A stretch of 51,154 nt of DNA from a virus. A program made the position numbers and the translations under genes. The DNA is taken from positions 1-51,154 of the IMG/VR virus record IMGVR_UViG_3300010401_000012. One strand, 5' to 3'. This document shows, piece by piece, positions 31,401 to 40,396 of this stretch (positions are counted from its first letter, which is position 1; each line of letters opens with the position of its first letter). The notes under the pieces were generated by a model. That model saw nothing but the letters and a program-made list of their open reading frames with translations. It was not told where the DNA came from and made no database searches.

Positions 31401-33943
31401 TTGCGGTACTCAGCCATCTCTGCAAAGATACGTTCAGCTTCGTAGGTCCGGACATACGCACGATAAGCTTCATGCTCAGCCATTGAAGCTGGACGATTGA
31501 AGAAACGAATGTACAGGTCGTTCAATGCGCCGGGGGTTTGTTCGAACCACCCGGGCTCACCTGTGATAGGGTCTTTTGCTTCCGTCTTGGCGTAGTTTAA
31601 GACTCTATTGAATTGCTCAGAGATTTCTTTATTGCTGATCTGGCCAAGCCAAGCCTTAGGTCTAGCCCAAGCGAGCTTAGCCCCAGTTACTGGATCATTA
31701 CGGATAATGCCTGTAGAGACTTGTTTGATATACTTACCTTGTTCGTCAGCCCATTCACGGAAACGATTGATACCGTAGGTAGCAGTCTTACGCTGCATCG
31801 TCTCATATTTGGCCAACGTATTATCAGCACCAGTGATCCACCCAATGGCCGCCTGTCTCCAAGCGGTTATGCCTTTAGCTGAACTAGTAGACAACGCATT
31901 GGGATCAGGACGATCTTTAGTACCAATGAGCATATCTCTGAAGAGGTCGCTAGTTTCATCGACATAGTGATTGATCACAAACTTATAACCAATACCATGT
32001 TGTTCGACAACAGGATCAATAGGAGTCAAACGACTAGTTATATCTTTTAGATCACCTTGATACTTCTTGATAGTAGCTTTGAAGAAATCCCTATCTGCCT
32101 TAAGAGAAGTTAACTTAGCTTTTCCATCTACGATCTCATCACTAGGAACATAGCTTTCTTTACCTTCGTACTTAACCTTTTGGTATTTACGACCATCAGG
32201 ACCAACTTGAGGTTCTTCTTTGACAATCTCTATAGGGAAGTCACCATCCTTGTTCCTCCATATAGTCTTAGCCCCCTTAGTCTCCTTAGAAGCAACCCTA
32301 ATCTTAGCTTCAGTATCTTTAAGAGCACGCTGTGCAGCAGGAATACTATCTTCTAGTTGTGCCTTACGGCGGAGGTCTGTCTTGTTACCCATCAACCGGG
32401 CAGGTTCTTTTTCTACAGAACCAATAGCTTCTTCAACGTGGACATTCTTGAAACCATTGAGTTCAGCGTTGTTCTTAGCTACATCTATTTCACTAAACAG
32501 ATTACCGTCGGCATTACCAAAGGAAACCCTATGACGGAATGCTAGACGTAATTCATCGTACTCAGGATTACTAATATCAAGTATTTGGTTATCTACACCG
32601 CGATATGTTTCTCTGGCTGCTTCATTAAGCTTAGCGACGTACTCAGGGTCTTGTAGAGGAGTTACAGCACGACGGACGCGGGCAGAGGTATCTAGAGTAT
32701 TCTCTAGTTTAACTCTAGCCGCTACGTCTTGATCATATAGACGGGTCGCTTGTTCTCTGGACAGACCTTCATAATTTTCGAAGATCTTTTCACTGTCCAT
32801 ACGGAGATTGGTAGTCAGTGTGTCCATTGGACTTACTGTCCTACCAGCGGTAGCTGTCTCTATGACTTTAGTTTCTGCAGCAGTCTTTAGGTCTCCGCCT
32901 ACTTCAGCAATCTTGCTGACTGTAGGAGTACCCATAGCTTCCGCACCCTTTACAGCTTCTTTGAATGCCTTGTTAGTTTGGTTGAATAAATTACCATAAC
33001 GGATGACGTTAAGACTACCTTTAGCCGCAGCAGCGATGTCAAAGGGAGCTAGGAGGGTAAAAGCGTTATCAAGAAGGCGATCATCATTAGCCTTGCCAAC
33101 TGCGTACTCAGCGTACTGCACAGCAAGACTAGGATTGTCTTTCTTTAGTTTATTGAAAGTAAGAAGAAACTCTTCCTTAGCTTGGGCCAAAGGTATTTCA
33201 TAAAGATGATCAGCTTGGGCTTGTAAGTTACTACCAAGTAGTAAACCATTACTGAAGAAGCCTTGTCCTGGACTAGGACGCATCTTAAGTTCAGGGTAGA
33301 TTTGGGTCATACCCTTAAGCAAGTCTACGCCCCAACTAAAGTAACCCTGCTGTTGGTAAGCCTCTTGGGCATTCTGTAATTGGGTTCTAAAGAACTCCAT
33401 ACGTGTAGTGATATCTTCAGCCTTAGCCTTAGCAGCTTCGACGTGTTCGGGTACATCAAGCATAGCTTGGTTATACCAACTCGAAGTAGCTATTGCTGCA
33501 GCATCTTGAAGGCTACCAACATATTTCTTGGCGTAACTACTTTCAATAACTAAATCAGGATCAGTTCTTTCGAATGGACGAGTGATGTAGTCGACTTCAG
33601 CCGTCGTTAGAGGACCTTGCTTTCTAGCAGCATACTTTATGAGTTCACCTTGTTTAATTGCGTTAGCTTGTTGATCGAGCTTGCCTGCAGCTTCCTGACG
33701 TACAGTGTCTTCATGTCCAGTAGCAATATCTTGATAGATTTGTTCTGCACTCCTCTTCATGACATTGTTAGCGCCATAGTTGACCTTAAAGGTACGCTCT
33801 TGCGCTAAGGCAGGAGACGGAGGTACATTCGCAGAAGGATCACCCTCAGGTACTAAACTTATCTGTTCAGGAACGGGCTGAGTATCAAGGGTTTGTTCGG
33901 AAGGATTTAGGGTAATTAGGGGTAGGTTTAGGGTCTCGTCCAT
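28490..33943 (-). CDS. giant internal virion / ejection protein (1817 aa)
   Basis: The largest gene of the phage. It is a mostly helical polypeptide with long charged segments, and a hydrophobic stretch about two thirds along (SMAFNFKLGLFSIPQFLVQA). In T7-like phages the equivalent (gp16) often carries a lytic transglycosylase at its N-terminus; I do not see such a motif here. It is probably packed in the capsid and ejected to form a trans-envelope channel. It begins MDETLNLPLITLNPSEQTL. Part of the late operon. Confidence 0.8.
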   Translation of the reverse strand: MDETLNLPLITLNPSEQTLDTQPVPEQISLVPEGDPSANVPPSPALAQERTFKVNYGANNVMKRSAEQIYQDIATGHEDTVRQEAAGKLDQQANAIKQGELIKYAARKQGPLTTAEVDYITRPFERTDPDLVIESSYAKKYVGSLQDAAAIATSSWYNQAMLDVPEHVEAAKAKAEDITTRMEFFRTQLQNAQEAYQQQGYFSWGVDLLKGMTQIYPELKMRPSPGQGFFSNGLLLGSNLQAQADHLYEIPLAQAKEEFLLTFNKLKKDNPSLAVQYAEYAVGKANDDRLLDNAFTLLAPFDIAAAAKGSLNVIRYGNLFNQTNKAFKEAVKGAEAMGTPTVSKIAEVGGDLKTAAETKVIETATAGRTVSPMDTLTTNLRMDSEKIFENYEGLSREQATRLYDQDVAARVKLENTLDTSARVRRAVTPLQDPEYVAKLNEAARETYRGVDNQILDISNPEYDELRLAFRHRVSFGNADGNLFSEIDVAKNNAELNGFKNVHVEEAIGSVEKEPARLMGNKTDLRRKAQLEDSIPAAQRALKDTEAKIRVASKETKGAKTIWRNKDGDFPIEIVKEEPQVGPDGRKYQKVKYEGKESYVPSDEIVDGKAKLTSLKADRDFFKATIKKYQGDLKDITSRLTPIDPVVEQHGIGYKFVINHYVDETSDLFRDMLIGTKDRPDPNALSTSSAKGITAWRQAAIGWITGADNTLAKYETMQRKTATYGINRFREWADEQGKYIKQVSTGIIRNDPVTGAKLAWARPKAWLGQISNKEISEQFNRVLNYAKTEAKDPITGEPGWFEQTPGALNDLYIRFFNRPASMAEHEAYRAYVRTYEAERIFAEMAEYRNRARLGAAQHQINVMNGREKLSSTWFDGMQEKSFPGGKDQILVMGDRLGDEKIYNLNSMDKPTRDNLKKLTQNGGGKVIRIYNPDAHPLSEFSNVAGNERIRYVFTKDASTKELEFNHVNRRGGGHFEHDVDNYVKVARVVPQQGGAAGSDKRRTFQHDYVGDVTVMGVQNRVMGRAMTEKMEAVRKLIHDDKWVDAEALARRTLPMEWDEFSKWYKPSRGPGGKIIPPALDTDQEFRLVPKNRLIADLDKTLEDKYPGTWNNAVKSGSDAAQFRVGWNQERDSGRLMNITDTGTKGNALYHYQPADFVDPIPTLNRSLNRAINSVFMDDYKLHAVEAWMRENAAHLKASESDLRSSPMWHFENAPFDFKPGVDKATQWIVRSNRMKVKQFIGIPDKFDTWIDGLTQELSDRAYTKYGPEGSRSVVDNVKIIPLRMLSKVTDPVDYLRSMAFNFKLGLFSIPQFLVQAQSHALIWAIEPRHGTVGTYATLLHTWARFTENPEILKHLDEYATKLNMFGSKWKPGEFLEARKNFNESGFEKVGHEHAYDDVSKPEFVKGEFGSFLKAGRVFFDEGERASRTTAYYTSFRKFMDENPGKILNDIDKAEILNYADLLNNNMSRASASVLHGGVFSMTSQFLSYQLRMGELFWGKRLGETIGERTAARLRILGMYSALYGAGPGLSASGIPMVDAIRREAIDRGYVINDNYLTTMAMEGIPSWIMTMATGQTYNVGNRLGPSGFTQVRDIFRQDSTMLSILGGASLGIFANTVASGDPFLRHILGIIRSDDKSIYPLTGSDFSDLFKEISSYNQAWKVYAALNYGIWFNKQEATVTKDISAPSAIFMGMTGLSPQKQDDAFQKGQISKGEDNYQKYLMKVYAEDGRRWALAVKDKDYDLATKMGTRMKAILEIGGFPISRRAEATAAMNKSMEDIIGRGDYSFGLNNVPTRKWFQSDVPQTRLEQYRKELRNNQ

Positions 33944-33973
33944 TAATAAAGAACACCTGTGTTTTTAATTTTA

Positions 33974-34588
33974 TTATGCATGTCCGATACCTCCCATACC
34001 AGCCGGGGTACCATAACTCCCAGAACTACCTATGTTATTAAAGAAAGAACCACCGATACTACCAATAGTAGGACCAGCTTTCATGAATGCTCCACCTAGA
34101 CTTGCAATTCCTTGGTCTGTCGCAGACTTTCCTTGCACTTGTGCTAGCTGTCCTTGGTATTGAGCGATCTGTTGCTTCTTGGCTGTAATATCTTTATTGA
34201 TGTCAAACATCGCTTCGCCTATCTGTAAATTCTGTTGAACACCAGCGAGATTAAACAGACCTTGACCTTCAATCTGAGATAGACCACCTTGAAGACCCGT
34301 ACCAAGGTTTGCTCCCTGGTTCGTAGCATTGTTTATAGCTGAAGACCTAGCACGTTGATTAGCTCGTAGTATTTCTACACTTTGACGATGGGCCTGTAGC
34401 TCCATCGCTTTACGACGTTGGTCTTCCAGTCTGCCCTCATCCCCCATAATAGCACTTTGAACTCCTGCTATTTGACTTTGTATTTGCGAAGCTTGTTTAG
34501 CATCATCAGCAGCAGAAGCTCCACCAAAGAGAGACATGCCTAAACCTACAACTTGAGAAGCCATAGTTAAGGCTGTAAACGGGTCCAT
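33974..34588 (-). CDS. internal virion protein, T7 gp14-like position (204 aa)
   Basis: The N-terminal hydrophobic helix (MDPFTALTMASQVVGLGMSL FGG, first 23 residues) is followed by a long Gln/Ala-rich coiled-coil region (AADDAKQASQIQ, DEGRLEDQRRKAMELQAH, KKQQIAQYQGQLAQ) and a Gly-rich tail. This is the typical make-up of the small ejection protein gp14 that forms an outer-membrane pore. It lies between the tail nozzle gene and the giant internal protein, as expected. Confidence 0.78.
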   Translation of the reverse strand: MDPFTALTMASQVVGLGMSLFGGASAADDAKQASQIQSQIAGVQSAIMGDEGRLEDQRRKAMELQAHRQSVEILRANQRARSSAINNATNQGANLGTGLQGGLSQIEGQGLFNLAGVQQNLQIGEAMFDINKDITAKKQQIAQYQGQLAQVQGKSATDQGIASLGGAFMKAGPTIGSIGGSFFNNIGSSGSYGTPAGMGGIGHA

Positions 34589-34589
34589 C

Positions 34590-36767
34590 TCATACTCCTT
34601 GGTTTATAGTTTCGAAGAGAGACCAACCGATAATATCAAAGGGTTGTCCTTCCACTGAAGTAACTTTAATTTGGAGAACCATTCCCCTTCCTCTAAGACG
34701 ATGACGTCTAATAATAACACTAAAATTTGGGTTGAAATTGTTTACTTGTTGTTGGGCACTCCACTTACCAGAATTACCAGTTGAAGCGTAATCCCACAAG
34801 CTTTGAAGATAGAAAGCAGTAGGTTCATCGTTCTTGGAGTATGTATAAAGATAAGGTATTTGTGTTTTCAATACACCTTTTCCATGGACCTTAAAGCCTG
34901 TAGTAAAGGTAGCTTCGTAGTCTGAACCTATCGAATCATAACTAAACCAGTCTACTGTTGGGTGATCTACGTCTAAATTATCTGCCATAGTTGAAGTCAA
35001 AGTACCGTTAACATTATTGTGTGAGCATAAATATTTGAAAGCATGATCTACTGGATTAGAAGCTTGATCAGTTTGCTTTGCTCTATCGATCACAACAATT
35101 CCGTGTAGTCCTATTTTAGTAATATCCACAGACCATGGGTAAAAGGCTTTGATAGCAACGTTATAATTTAGGATTCCATCAAAGGTATACTGTTCCATTG
35201 TAGTAGTAGGCGTCGTGGTTCTGAATAACCATTGAACATTGTACTCAGATGGATGATAATACCCACGTGCGTATTTTCTACTGTTAAGAGGAATTGTATC
35301 GTAATAACTCTGGATAGTTCCTACCGTCAGGGGTTCAAAGATGATGTTGTTGGTCTGGGGGTTTAGCTGTAGGGTATAAATACCCTCTTGAGCCCACCAA
35401 ATAGGAATACCAAGAACATCTACAAAGGAAGTTCCTGAAAGAGTTTCTATAGCACTTATCTTCTCGACTACGTAATCATTAGCTGCGAAACCACCTTGGG
35501 CTGACCCAGAGATAGACCACACACCATTACTTGCGAAGACTAAAAGTCTACCCTTCAAAGTAAAGAGTTTATATATTGTTCCACAATCAAGTATCTTTAC
35601 AATACCCCCGTCTGTAGGAAGTAGATCAAACAAGTCCTCTGCCGTAGGGTCATTCTTTTGATAACAATTACCAAACTGAACACTTGCGTTAGATATTGTT
35701 TCTAGTACCTGTGTAAAATACAAACTAGAATTAAAGCCAGCCGCAGATACGCCTGCGTACCAAACACGCCCTGCGTAGAAGGCAGTTGTACCAGGTCTAG
35801 CCTTACCAGAGGATAGATCTGGAAATGAAGGAGTTAACAGGTTTCCGTAATAAACTAAGTCTCTACTTCCATTGAAGGCGGGAAGTAGAAAGTGTCCTTT
35901 AGGAGCTGGGGTATTTACAGGCGGTGGAAATACAATGTCAGTTGCAGCAGTACCTGTTTGGGTTCCTAATATACCCGTATCTCGACCTGCAGCAGGTACA
36001 AAAGGTCTAAACGTTTCATTCGAACCTGTCGAAGTTGCTGAAGTAATATTACTACTCTTAAAGGTATACCAAACATCGGCATTACTCGGCATCAAAGTAG
36101 TAGCATTTTGAAAAATGTCGATAGTCGTGGAAGCTGTATAGTCCCCGTGAAGACTGTCTGTCCAACCTTGATTGAGAAGGTTATACTGGTGATACCCACC
36201 AGAACCTGAAGGAGGTCTAGCAGTTAAAGAAAGTCCGTCATCAAGTCCATCTAGATCCCTAACCTTGACATCTATTTGAGTAGCTGTAAAAGTAGCGGGC
36301 GCGGTGTACTTAATTGAGATTGGGTTCATATAAGGCTGAACTACAAAGAGGTAACCCATACCGGAAGAGAACTGACATTCAGTCAGGGGTCCTAAAGTAC
36401 CGTCTGTAAATTGACCTGTAAGAGCAACAGCGTTATGGAAGACATTAGTAGAAAGAGCGGAACCATCTGAATTAACTACATAGAAGTCTAAGGCTCCACC
36501 TACTTGGACAACCCAAAAGTTAAGATCACCATTACCATTAACACTGCGCCATAGGTAAGTAGAGATTGCTAGATCACTATTAATTCCTAGACTAACGTGG
36601 TTTTGTTCGAAGTTAAGACTATCTCTAGAGCGAACATTACCAAGAACAGAAAAGACACAATTATCCGTATCCGTACAAGCATTCTCCGGAAAGTTAAGTC
36701 CAGTAGATTCAGTTATTAAACCTCTAGTAAAGTTGTTCTCTACAGAGAAAGTTGTCTGTTGCGGCAT
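34590..36767 (-). CDS. tail nozzle / tail tubular protein B-like (725 aa)
   Basis: Predominantly beta protein of 725 residues, close to the size of T7 gp12 (~790). Its N-terminus (VENNFTRGLITESTGLNFPE, then ENACTDTDNCVF) follows the 'R-G-L-x-T-E-x-T-x-L-N-F-P' opening of podovirus nozzle proteins. It lies after the adaptor gene and before the internal virion genes. It forms the lower part of the tail tube and closes it before infection. Its ATG overlaps the upstream neighbour's stop. Confidence 0.78.
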   Translation of the reverse strand: MPQQTTFSVENNFTRGLITESTGLNFPENACTDTDNCVFSVLGNVRSRDSLNFEQNHVSLGINSDLAISTYLWRSVNGNGDLNFWVVQVGGALDFYVVNSDGSALSTNVFHNAVALTGQFTDGTLGPLTECQFSSGMGYLFVVQPYMNPISIKYTAPATFTATQIDVKVRDLDGLDDGLSLTARPPSGSGGYHQYNLLNQGWTDSLHGDYTASTTIDIFQNATTLMPSNADVWYTFKSSNITSATSTGSNETFRPFVPAAGRDTGILGTQTGTAATDIVFPPPVNTPAPKGHFLLPAFNGSRDLVYYGNLLTPSFPDLSSGKARPGTTAFYAGRVWYAGVSAAGFNSSLYFTQVLETISNASVQFGNCYQKNDPTAEDLFDLLPTDGGIVKILDCGTIYKLFTLKGRLLVFASNGVWSISGSAQGGFAANDYVVEKISAIETLSGTSFVDVLGIPIWWAQEGIYTLQLNPQTNNIIFEPLTVGTIQSYYDTIPLNSRKYARGYYHPSEYNVQWLFRTTTPTTTMEQYTFDGILNYNVAIKAFYPWSVDITKIGLHGIVVIDRAKQTDQASNPVDHAFKYLCSHNNVNGTLTSTMADNLDVDHPTVDWFSYDSIGSDYEATFTTGFKVHGKGVLKTQIPYLYTYSKNDEPTAFYLQSLWDYASTGNSGKWSAQQQVNNFNPNFSVIIRRHRLRGRGMVLQIKVTSVEGQPFDIIGWSLFETINQGV

Positions 36768-37078
36768 TAGTTAGTAGTTCTGCTCTGCACGATTTCAGTA
36801 ATCTTGATATTACGTTCTCTGAAGTAAGTCTCTAGGTCTTTGAAAAGTCTTGAGAAACTAGTCCAACGTTGCTCCTTAAGAGCACCAGGAACGGCTCCCT
36901 TTTCATAGTGAACGGTCCACATCATAGTCTGTGGATCAATGCGGGCATGTAGGTTGTTTTCACCAGTAAATAGATTAGTGTCTACCATACCAGTGCTAGT
37001 CTTAGGGAGTTTAGTATCTATAACTTCTAGTTTGATAACTCGGTCAGAGCTAGCAGTATTCATAGCGTTCATCGCCAT
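36767..37078 (-). CDS. small hypothetical tail protein (103 aa)
   Basis: It begins MAMNAMNTASSDRVIKLEVI and has a beta-rich middle (VDTNLFTGENNLHARIDPQT) and a helical, basic end. Between adaptor and nozzle genes, it may assist tail assembly. It overlaps the upstream gene by ten bases; a second ATG two codons later is possible. No recognised family. Confidence 0.6.
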   Translation of the reverse strand: MAMNAMNTASSDRVIKLEVIDTKLPKTSTGMVDTNLFTGENNLHARIDPQTMMWTVHYEKGAVPGALKEQRWTSFSRLFKDLETYFRERNIKITEIVQSRTTN

Positions 37079-37914
37079 CGTAGTTTACGCCTTCCAAAAT
37101 CAGGGAGTTGTTGAAAACTCGTCGGCGCATCAGCCAACGATTTAGTTCTTTGTATAGTCCCCCATTGTCGTTTTGCTTCTTGCTCAGCCTTAGGATGACT
37201 CATTTGTTTGAGTTCAAGGAAAGCTAAAGACTTGGCTTCATTGAGTAACAACGGAAATTGATTTTCGTCCAAGTTAGGTACGAAGTCATCTTCCATTTCC
37301 CACTCAACAGTACCTTGCCCAAAGCACTGTGTCTTACTAGACTGTAATGTACTATCTACGGTGTTGTCATAACTATCGAAGAGAATGTAATAGTTCTGAA
37401 GGATAGTACAGAAACGGGGATTTACATTAGTCTTATATCGTAGGTTAAATATACCACCTGTAGTTTCAAAGACGTATTCTTGTACAGTAGTATCATTTAG
37501 ATTATAGTTATTGATATAATCTAGGAACTGATCAATTGGTAGAATAGTTACATACTTCCAACTAGGTGCAACTGAAGAAGACCCACCTTGGCTGATAATG
37601 TCAACGTTCAAGTCATGTTGGAAGTCATCATTAGTATCAGCGGCAATATGGGTATCGTAGTACTTGATCCATTCGATTTTATTGATATGATCAGGCTTGT
37701 ACATTATTACAGGCTTGGTACTATCAAGACTGGGTTCAAGTTGGAACAACTGACTTTGTTCTAACACACCAGCTCGCGATGATATATTCATAAAGGCTTG
37801 CTTTATGATTTCAGCAACTTGCATGGACTCAGTAGTATCTGAAATACTATTGACTTCGTCAGAACTCAATGAACTCAAGATAGCTTGGTCCATTTCTAGG
37901 AGTGTCATTTTCAT
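37069..37914 (-). CDS. tail adaptor, T7 gp11-like (281 aa)
   Basis: The N-terminal helices MTLLEMDQAILSSLSSDEVN, then S-I-S-D-T-T-E-S-x-Q-V-A, form the typical opening of podovirus head-tail adaptor (tail tubular protein A-like) proteins. The rest is beta-rich with acidic loops. It connects portal and nozzle. The ATG at 37914 forms ATGA with the stop of the upstream holin-like gene; an in-frame start at 37926 (12 bases upstream) is less likely. Confidence 0.75.
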   Translation of the reverse strand: MKMTLLEMDQAILSSLSSDEVNSISDTTESMQVAEIIKQAFMNISSRAGVLEQSQLFQLEPSLDSTKPVIMYKPDHINKIEWIKYYDTHIAADTNDDFQHDLNVDIISQGGSSSVAPSWKYVTILPIDQFLDYINNYNLNDTTVQEYVFETTGGIFNLRYKTNVNPRFCTILQNYYILFDSYDNTVDSTLQSSKTQCFGQGTVEWEMEDDFVPNLDENQFPLLLNEAKSLAFLELKQMSHPKAEQEAKRQWGTIQRTKSLADAPTSFQQLPDFGRRKLRWR

Positions 37915-38285
37915 TTGCGGTTCCACATATTGATACCAATATTCCCTAGTAAGAAAGCGACTACTGCGTAAGGAAGGTAGGGTGCAGAAGTCTTATCGAA
38001 GCCTGCTGTATGCCACATATAGTCATGGAAGTAACTCTCAGCTAGGATAGTATCCCAGCTTACAAGAGCAACCCAAATAACAATTGGGAAGACCATAAGA
38101 TCTCGCATAAAGCGAAGGCCGATGTCATCCTGAGTAGTCTGGATTATCTGGGCAGCGACTTGAGCTTCCTGAACATCAGATGCCCTGTTAGTCTTTAGGA
38201 CTTCAACCTTAGTATCCTCTACCTTAGTAAAGATAGATACGATACCTTGGATGATCGGTCCGATGATTGGAAGGAAGGCTAACAT
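37911..38285 (-). CDS. holin-like protein, 3-TM gene-transfer-agent type (124 aa)
   Basis: An N-terminal amphipathic helix (MLAFLPIIGPIIQGIVSIFT) is followed by a charged segment and two strong transmembrane segments (LMVFPIVIWVALVSWDTI and LPYAVVAFLLGNIGINM). This arrangement matches the GTA_holin_3TM family. It is placed in the lysis cluster with the endolysin. It would control timing of host inner-membrane permeabilisation. Confidence 0.75.
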   Translation of the reverse strand: MLAFLPIIGPIIQGIVSIFTKVEDTKVEVLKTNRASDVQEAQVAAQIIQTTQDDIGLRFMRDLMVFPIVIWVALVSWDTILAESYFHDYMWHTAGFDKTSAPYLPYAVVAFLLGNIGINMWNRK

Positions 38286-38608
38286 TAACCTTTGGTTTCC
38301 CTCATGTTACGTCTACGCGCCAACTCAGTGAAAATACCCTTGACGAAGGAAATACCACCGAGGTAAAGAACTTGGTTCTTATCGAAGTTGGTTACACCGA
38401 GTAAGGGAGACCAGTCCATAGCTCCGCAGGCCATGACAACCATACCGACTAGAGCCTCGGTACGGGCAATGACTACAGTTTCGGAATAGATAAAGAACGC
38501 CTTAATGGCGTCCCATTTACTTACTGGGGGTAACTGTAATCGCTCCGGAATTGGGAGCTTTACTACCTCTGAAGGGGGTAGTGACTTTAACTGTTTTAGG
38601 TTAGGCAT
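38285..38608 (-). CDS. small membrane protein in the lysis cassette (107 aa)
   Basis: A proline-rich N-terminal region (LPPSEVVKLPIPERLQLPP) precedes a hydrophobic segment (TEALVGMVVMACGAM) and another (VLYLGGISFVKGIF), ending in ARRRNMRETKG. Two membrane helices and position between endolysin and holin suggest a lysis accessory (second holin or antiholin); unproven. Its ATG and the endolysin stop overlap as TAATG. Confidence 0.65.
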   Translation of the reverse strand: MPNLKQLKSLPPSEVVKLPIPERLQLPPVSKWDAIKAFFIYSETVVIARTEALVGMVVMACGAMDWSPLLGVTNFDKNQVLYLGGISFVKGIFTELARRRNMRETKG

Positions 38609-39237
38609 TAGTTTACTTTCTTATATTGATAGTATTCAACAACTAGGAAACCAACGAGGGCAGCGACAATAGTGCCGACTACGATCCAAGGCCAGTAGTG
38701 ATGAGGTGTGGAAGCCAACGCAGCTCCGCCTGCAACTACAGCACCAGCCGCAGCTCCACCGGAAGCCATACTAGAAGGCTTATCTAGTTCAAGACTGTGA
38801 GCGCGAACTCTGGCAACCCTAGCTGTCCAACCTTTTCCAAAAGTAGGAAAGGTCTTCAAAGACCTTAGGAAGTCCATACGTTCGTCATTGATAGCGTTGA
38901 TGAGGTCTACACCAGTCTTATCTTTAAACCGCTGTAGAGCCTTCCTAGGCCGCCCTAGACCCGAGTTAACACCGTAATCAAAACAAGTATAATCGACGCC
39001 AGAAGGGAGAGAATCACAGCCAAGAGCGTCCCAGTACTTTGATTTATAAATTTCTTTAGCATCTTCAACTTTCATTTGTCGAACAGAATCAGCAGTCCCT
39101 TCACTATCAATATACTTGCGATAATCAGTAAGGGTAATACCAAAATTAGTAGCCCCACCAGGATCTCTTGGGTCATTGGTAAAGCCTCCTTCGTCTTTAA
39201 GGAGTCTTGAAAGACAGTCTTTATAGTTTTGCTTCAT
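38608..39237 (-). CDS. endolysin, GH108-type muramidase with C-terminal membrane anchor (209 aa)
   Basis: The catalytic signature LLKDEGGFTNDPRDPGGATN (E16, E-G-G-x4-D, then GG-x-T-x2-GIT) is the ZliS/TtsA (GH108) motif that cuts peptidoglycan. After the ~160-residue enzyme domain comes a Gly/Ala linker and a transmembrane helix (WPWIVVGTIVAALVGFLVVE), unusual for a simple endolysin. The ATG at 39237 directly follows the tail-fibre stop; a longer in-frame reading would run into the fibre gene. Confidence 0.9.
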   Translation of the reverse strand: MKQNYKDCLSRLLKDEGGFTNDPRDPGGATNFGITLTDYRKYIDSEGTADSVRQMKVEDAKEIYKSKYWDALGCDSLPSGVDYTCFDYGVNSGLGRPRKALQRFKDKTGVDLINAINDERMDFLRSLKTFPTFGKGWTARVARVRAHSLELDKPSSMASGGAAAGAVVAGGAALASTPHHYWPWIVVGTIVAALVGFLVVEYYQYKKVN

Positions 39238-39238
39238 A

Positions 39239-40396
39239 TTAAGACACCGGTACGAATTGGAGGGTAACTGTAACTGTTGCTTGGTTAGCCGCAGCACCTT
39301 GTCCTGTTGTAACCCTGAAGAAAATAGGATTGGTTGTAAAGTAAGCTGTCGCACCTACTGCTTGAGTGAATTGTATAGTCGCTGCGTTTGTGGTAGCTGC
39401 GTTTGTGGTAACGGCAGCTAGTGAAGTACCACCGGTAACAATAGCTGTTCCTGTACCTCCTGCACCAGTGAAGACACCGATCTGTGCAGTAGTTAACGAA
39501 GCTGTGTTACTGGTATTAACGAGGACAATAGCTCCAAGACGATAACGTGTATGGCCATTTGGCAGCGTGAATGTAACCGTAGTATCCGCAACAGTATTTA
39601 GATCGACTTGGAAGGAATAATTAACAATAGGATTATTCAACATTGAAATAACCCTAGCTACTGTAAGATCAGTAGCGTTAGCTGTACCACCAGTGTCATT
39701 ACCCTTAATGGTCTTAGTAGCCATCTGAGCAGCCTTGGCGTTAGTTACCGCGTTATTGGCGATAGTAGCAGTCAGGTTACCGGCTGAAGTAGTAACGTCA
39801 CTTGTTAGGGCTGGGAAGTTCGCAGCAGCCAAAGTACCGGATACACCTGTTGCTAAAGGCAAACCTGTAGCATTTGTAAGGACAACTGCTGAAGGTGTTC
39901 CTAGATCAGGAGTTATCAAAGCAGGAGAAGTCTTGCGAACCATAGCTCCTGTACCAGTAGGAGTTACAGCCCAGGCACCCGTAAGAGTACCTGAAGAAGT
40001 CACAGGTGAGTTAGTAACCGTTAAGTCACTGGGTAGAGACAAACCAACCGAAGACAAAGGTGTATGCCAGTGAGTATCGTAATTGGTATTACTTGCCTTG
40101 CTTAGTACTTGCTCTGTAGTACCACCTATAGGAATATTTGTTACCGTACTACCACCTACAAAATCAGACAGGTCTTGCAAACGAAGGGGAGAGTTAGCTG
40201 TAGCTGGAGCTGGGAGATTTAAGACTTGGTGGGAGTTCATGTCTAGTTCAGAGGACATCGTATTAGGTGTCGTTCCGTCCCTAGACAAGGTTTTCTCCAC
40301 GGCAGTTTGAATTGCCGTGAAGTTACCATTTATTGTGTTGGCAGCAGTCGTTGTATCAATCAAACTGCCAACTGGATTTATTGTTACCTTAGACAT
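39239..40396 (-). CDS. tail fibre protein sharing an N-terminal module with the tail spike (385 aa)
   Basis: The N-terminal ~80 residues (AANTINGNFTAIQTAVEKTL, then SRDGTTPNTM and DMNSHQVLNLPAP) strongly resemble those of the next gene. The rest is Thr/Ala/Gly-rich, low-complexity beta structure with GTAIVTGGTSLAAVTTNAAT, typical of a trimeric fibre. The common N-terminus probably docks both proteins to the same tail site. It probably acts in host recognition. Confidence 0.8.
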   Translation of the reverse strand: MSKVTINPVGSLIDTTTAANTINGNFTAIQTAVEKTLSRDGTTPNTMSSELDMNSHQVLNLPAPATANSPLRLQDLSDFVGGSTVTNIPIGGTTEQVLSKASNTNYDTHWHTPLSSVGLSLPSDLTVTNSPVTSSGTLTGAWAVTPTGTGAMVRKTSPALITPDLGTPSAVVLTNATGLPLATGVSGTLAAANFPALTSDVTTSAGNLTATIANNAVTNAKAAQMATKTIKGNDTGGTANATDLTVARVISMLNNPIVNYSFQVDLNTVADTTVTFTLPNGHTRYRLGAIVLVNTSNTASLTTAQIGVFTGAGGTGTAIVTGGTSLAAVTTNAATTNAATIQFTQAVGATAYFTTNPIFFRVTTGQGAAANQATVTVTLQFVPVS

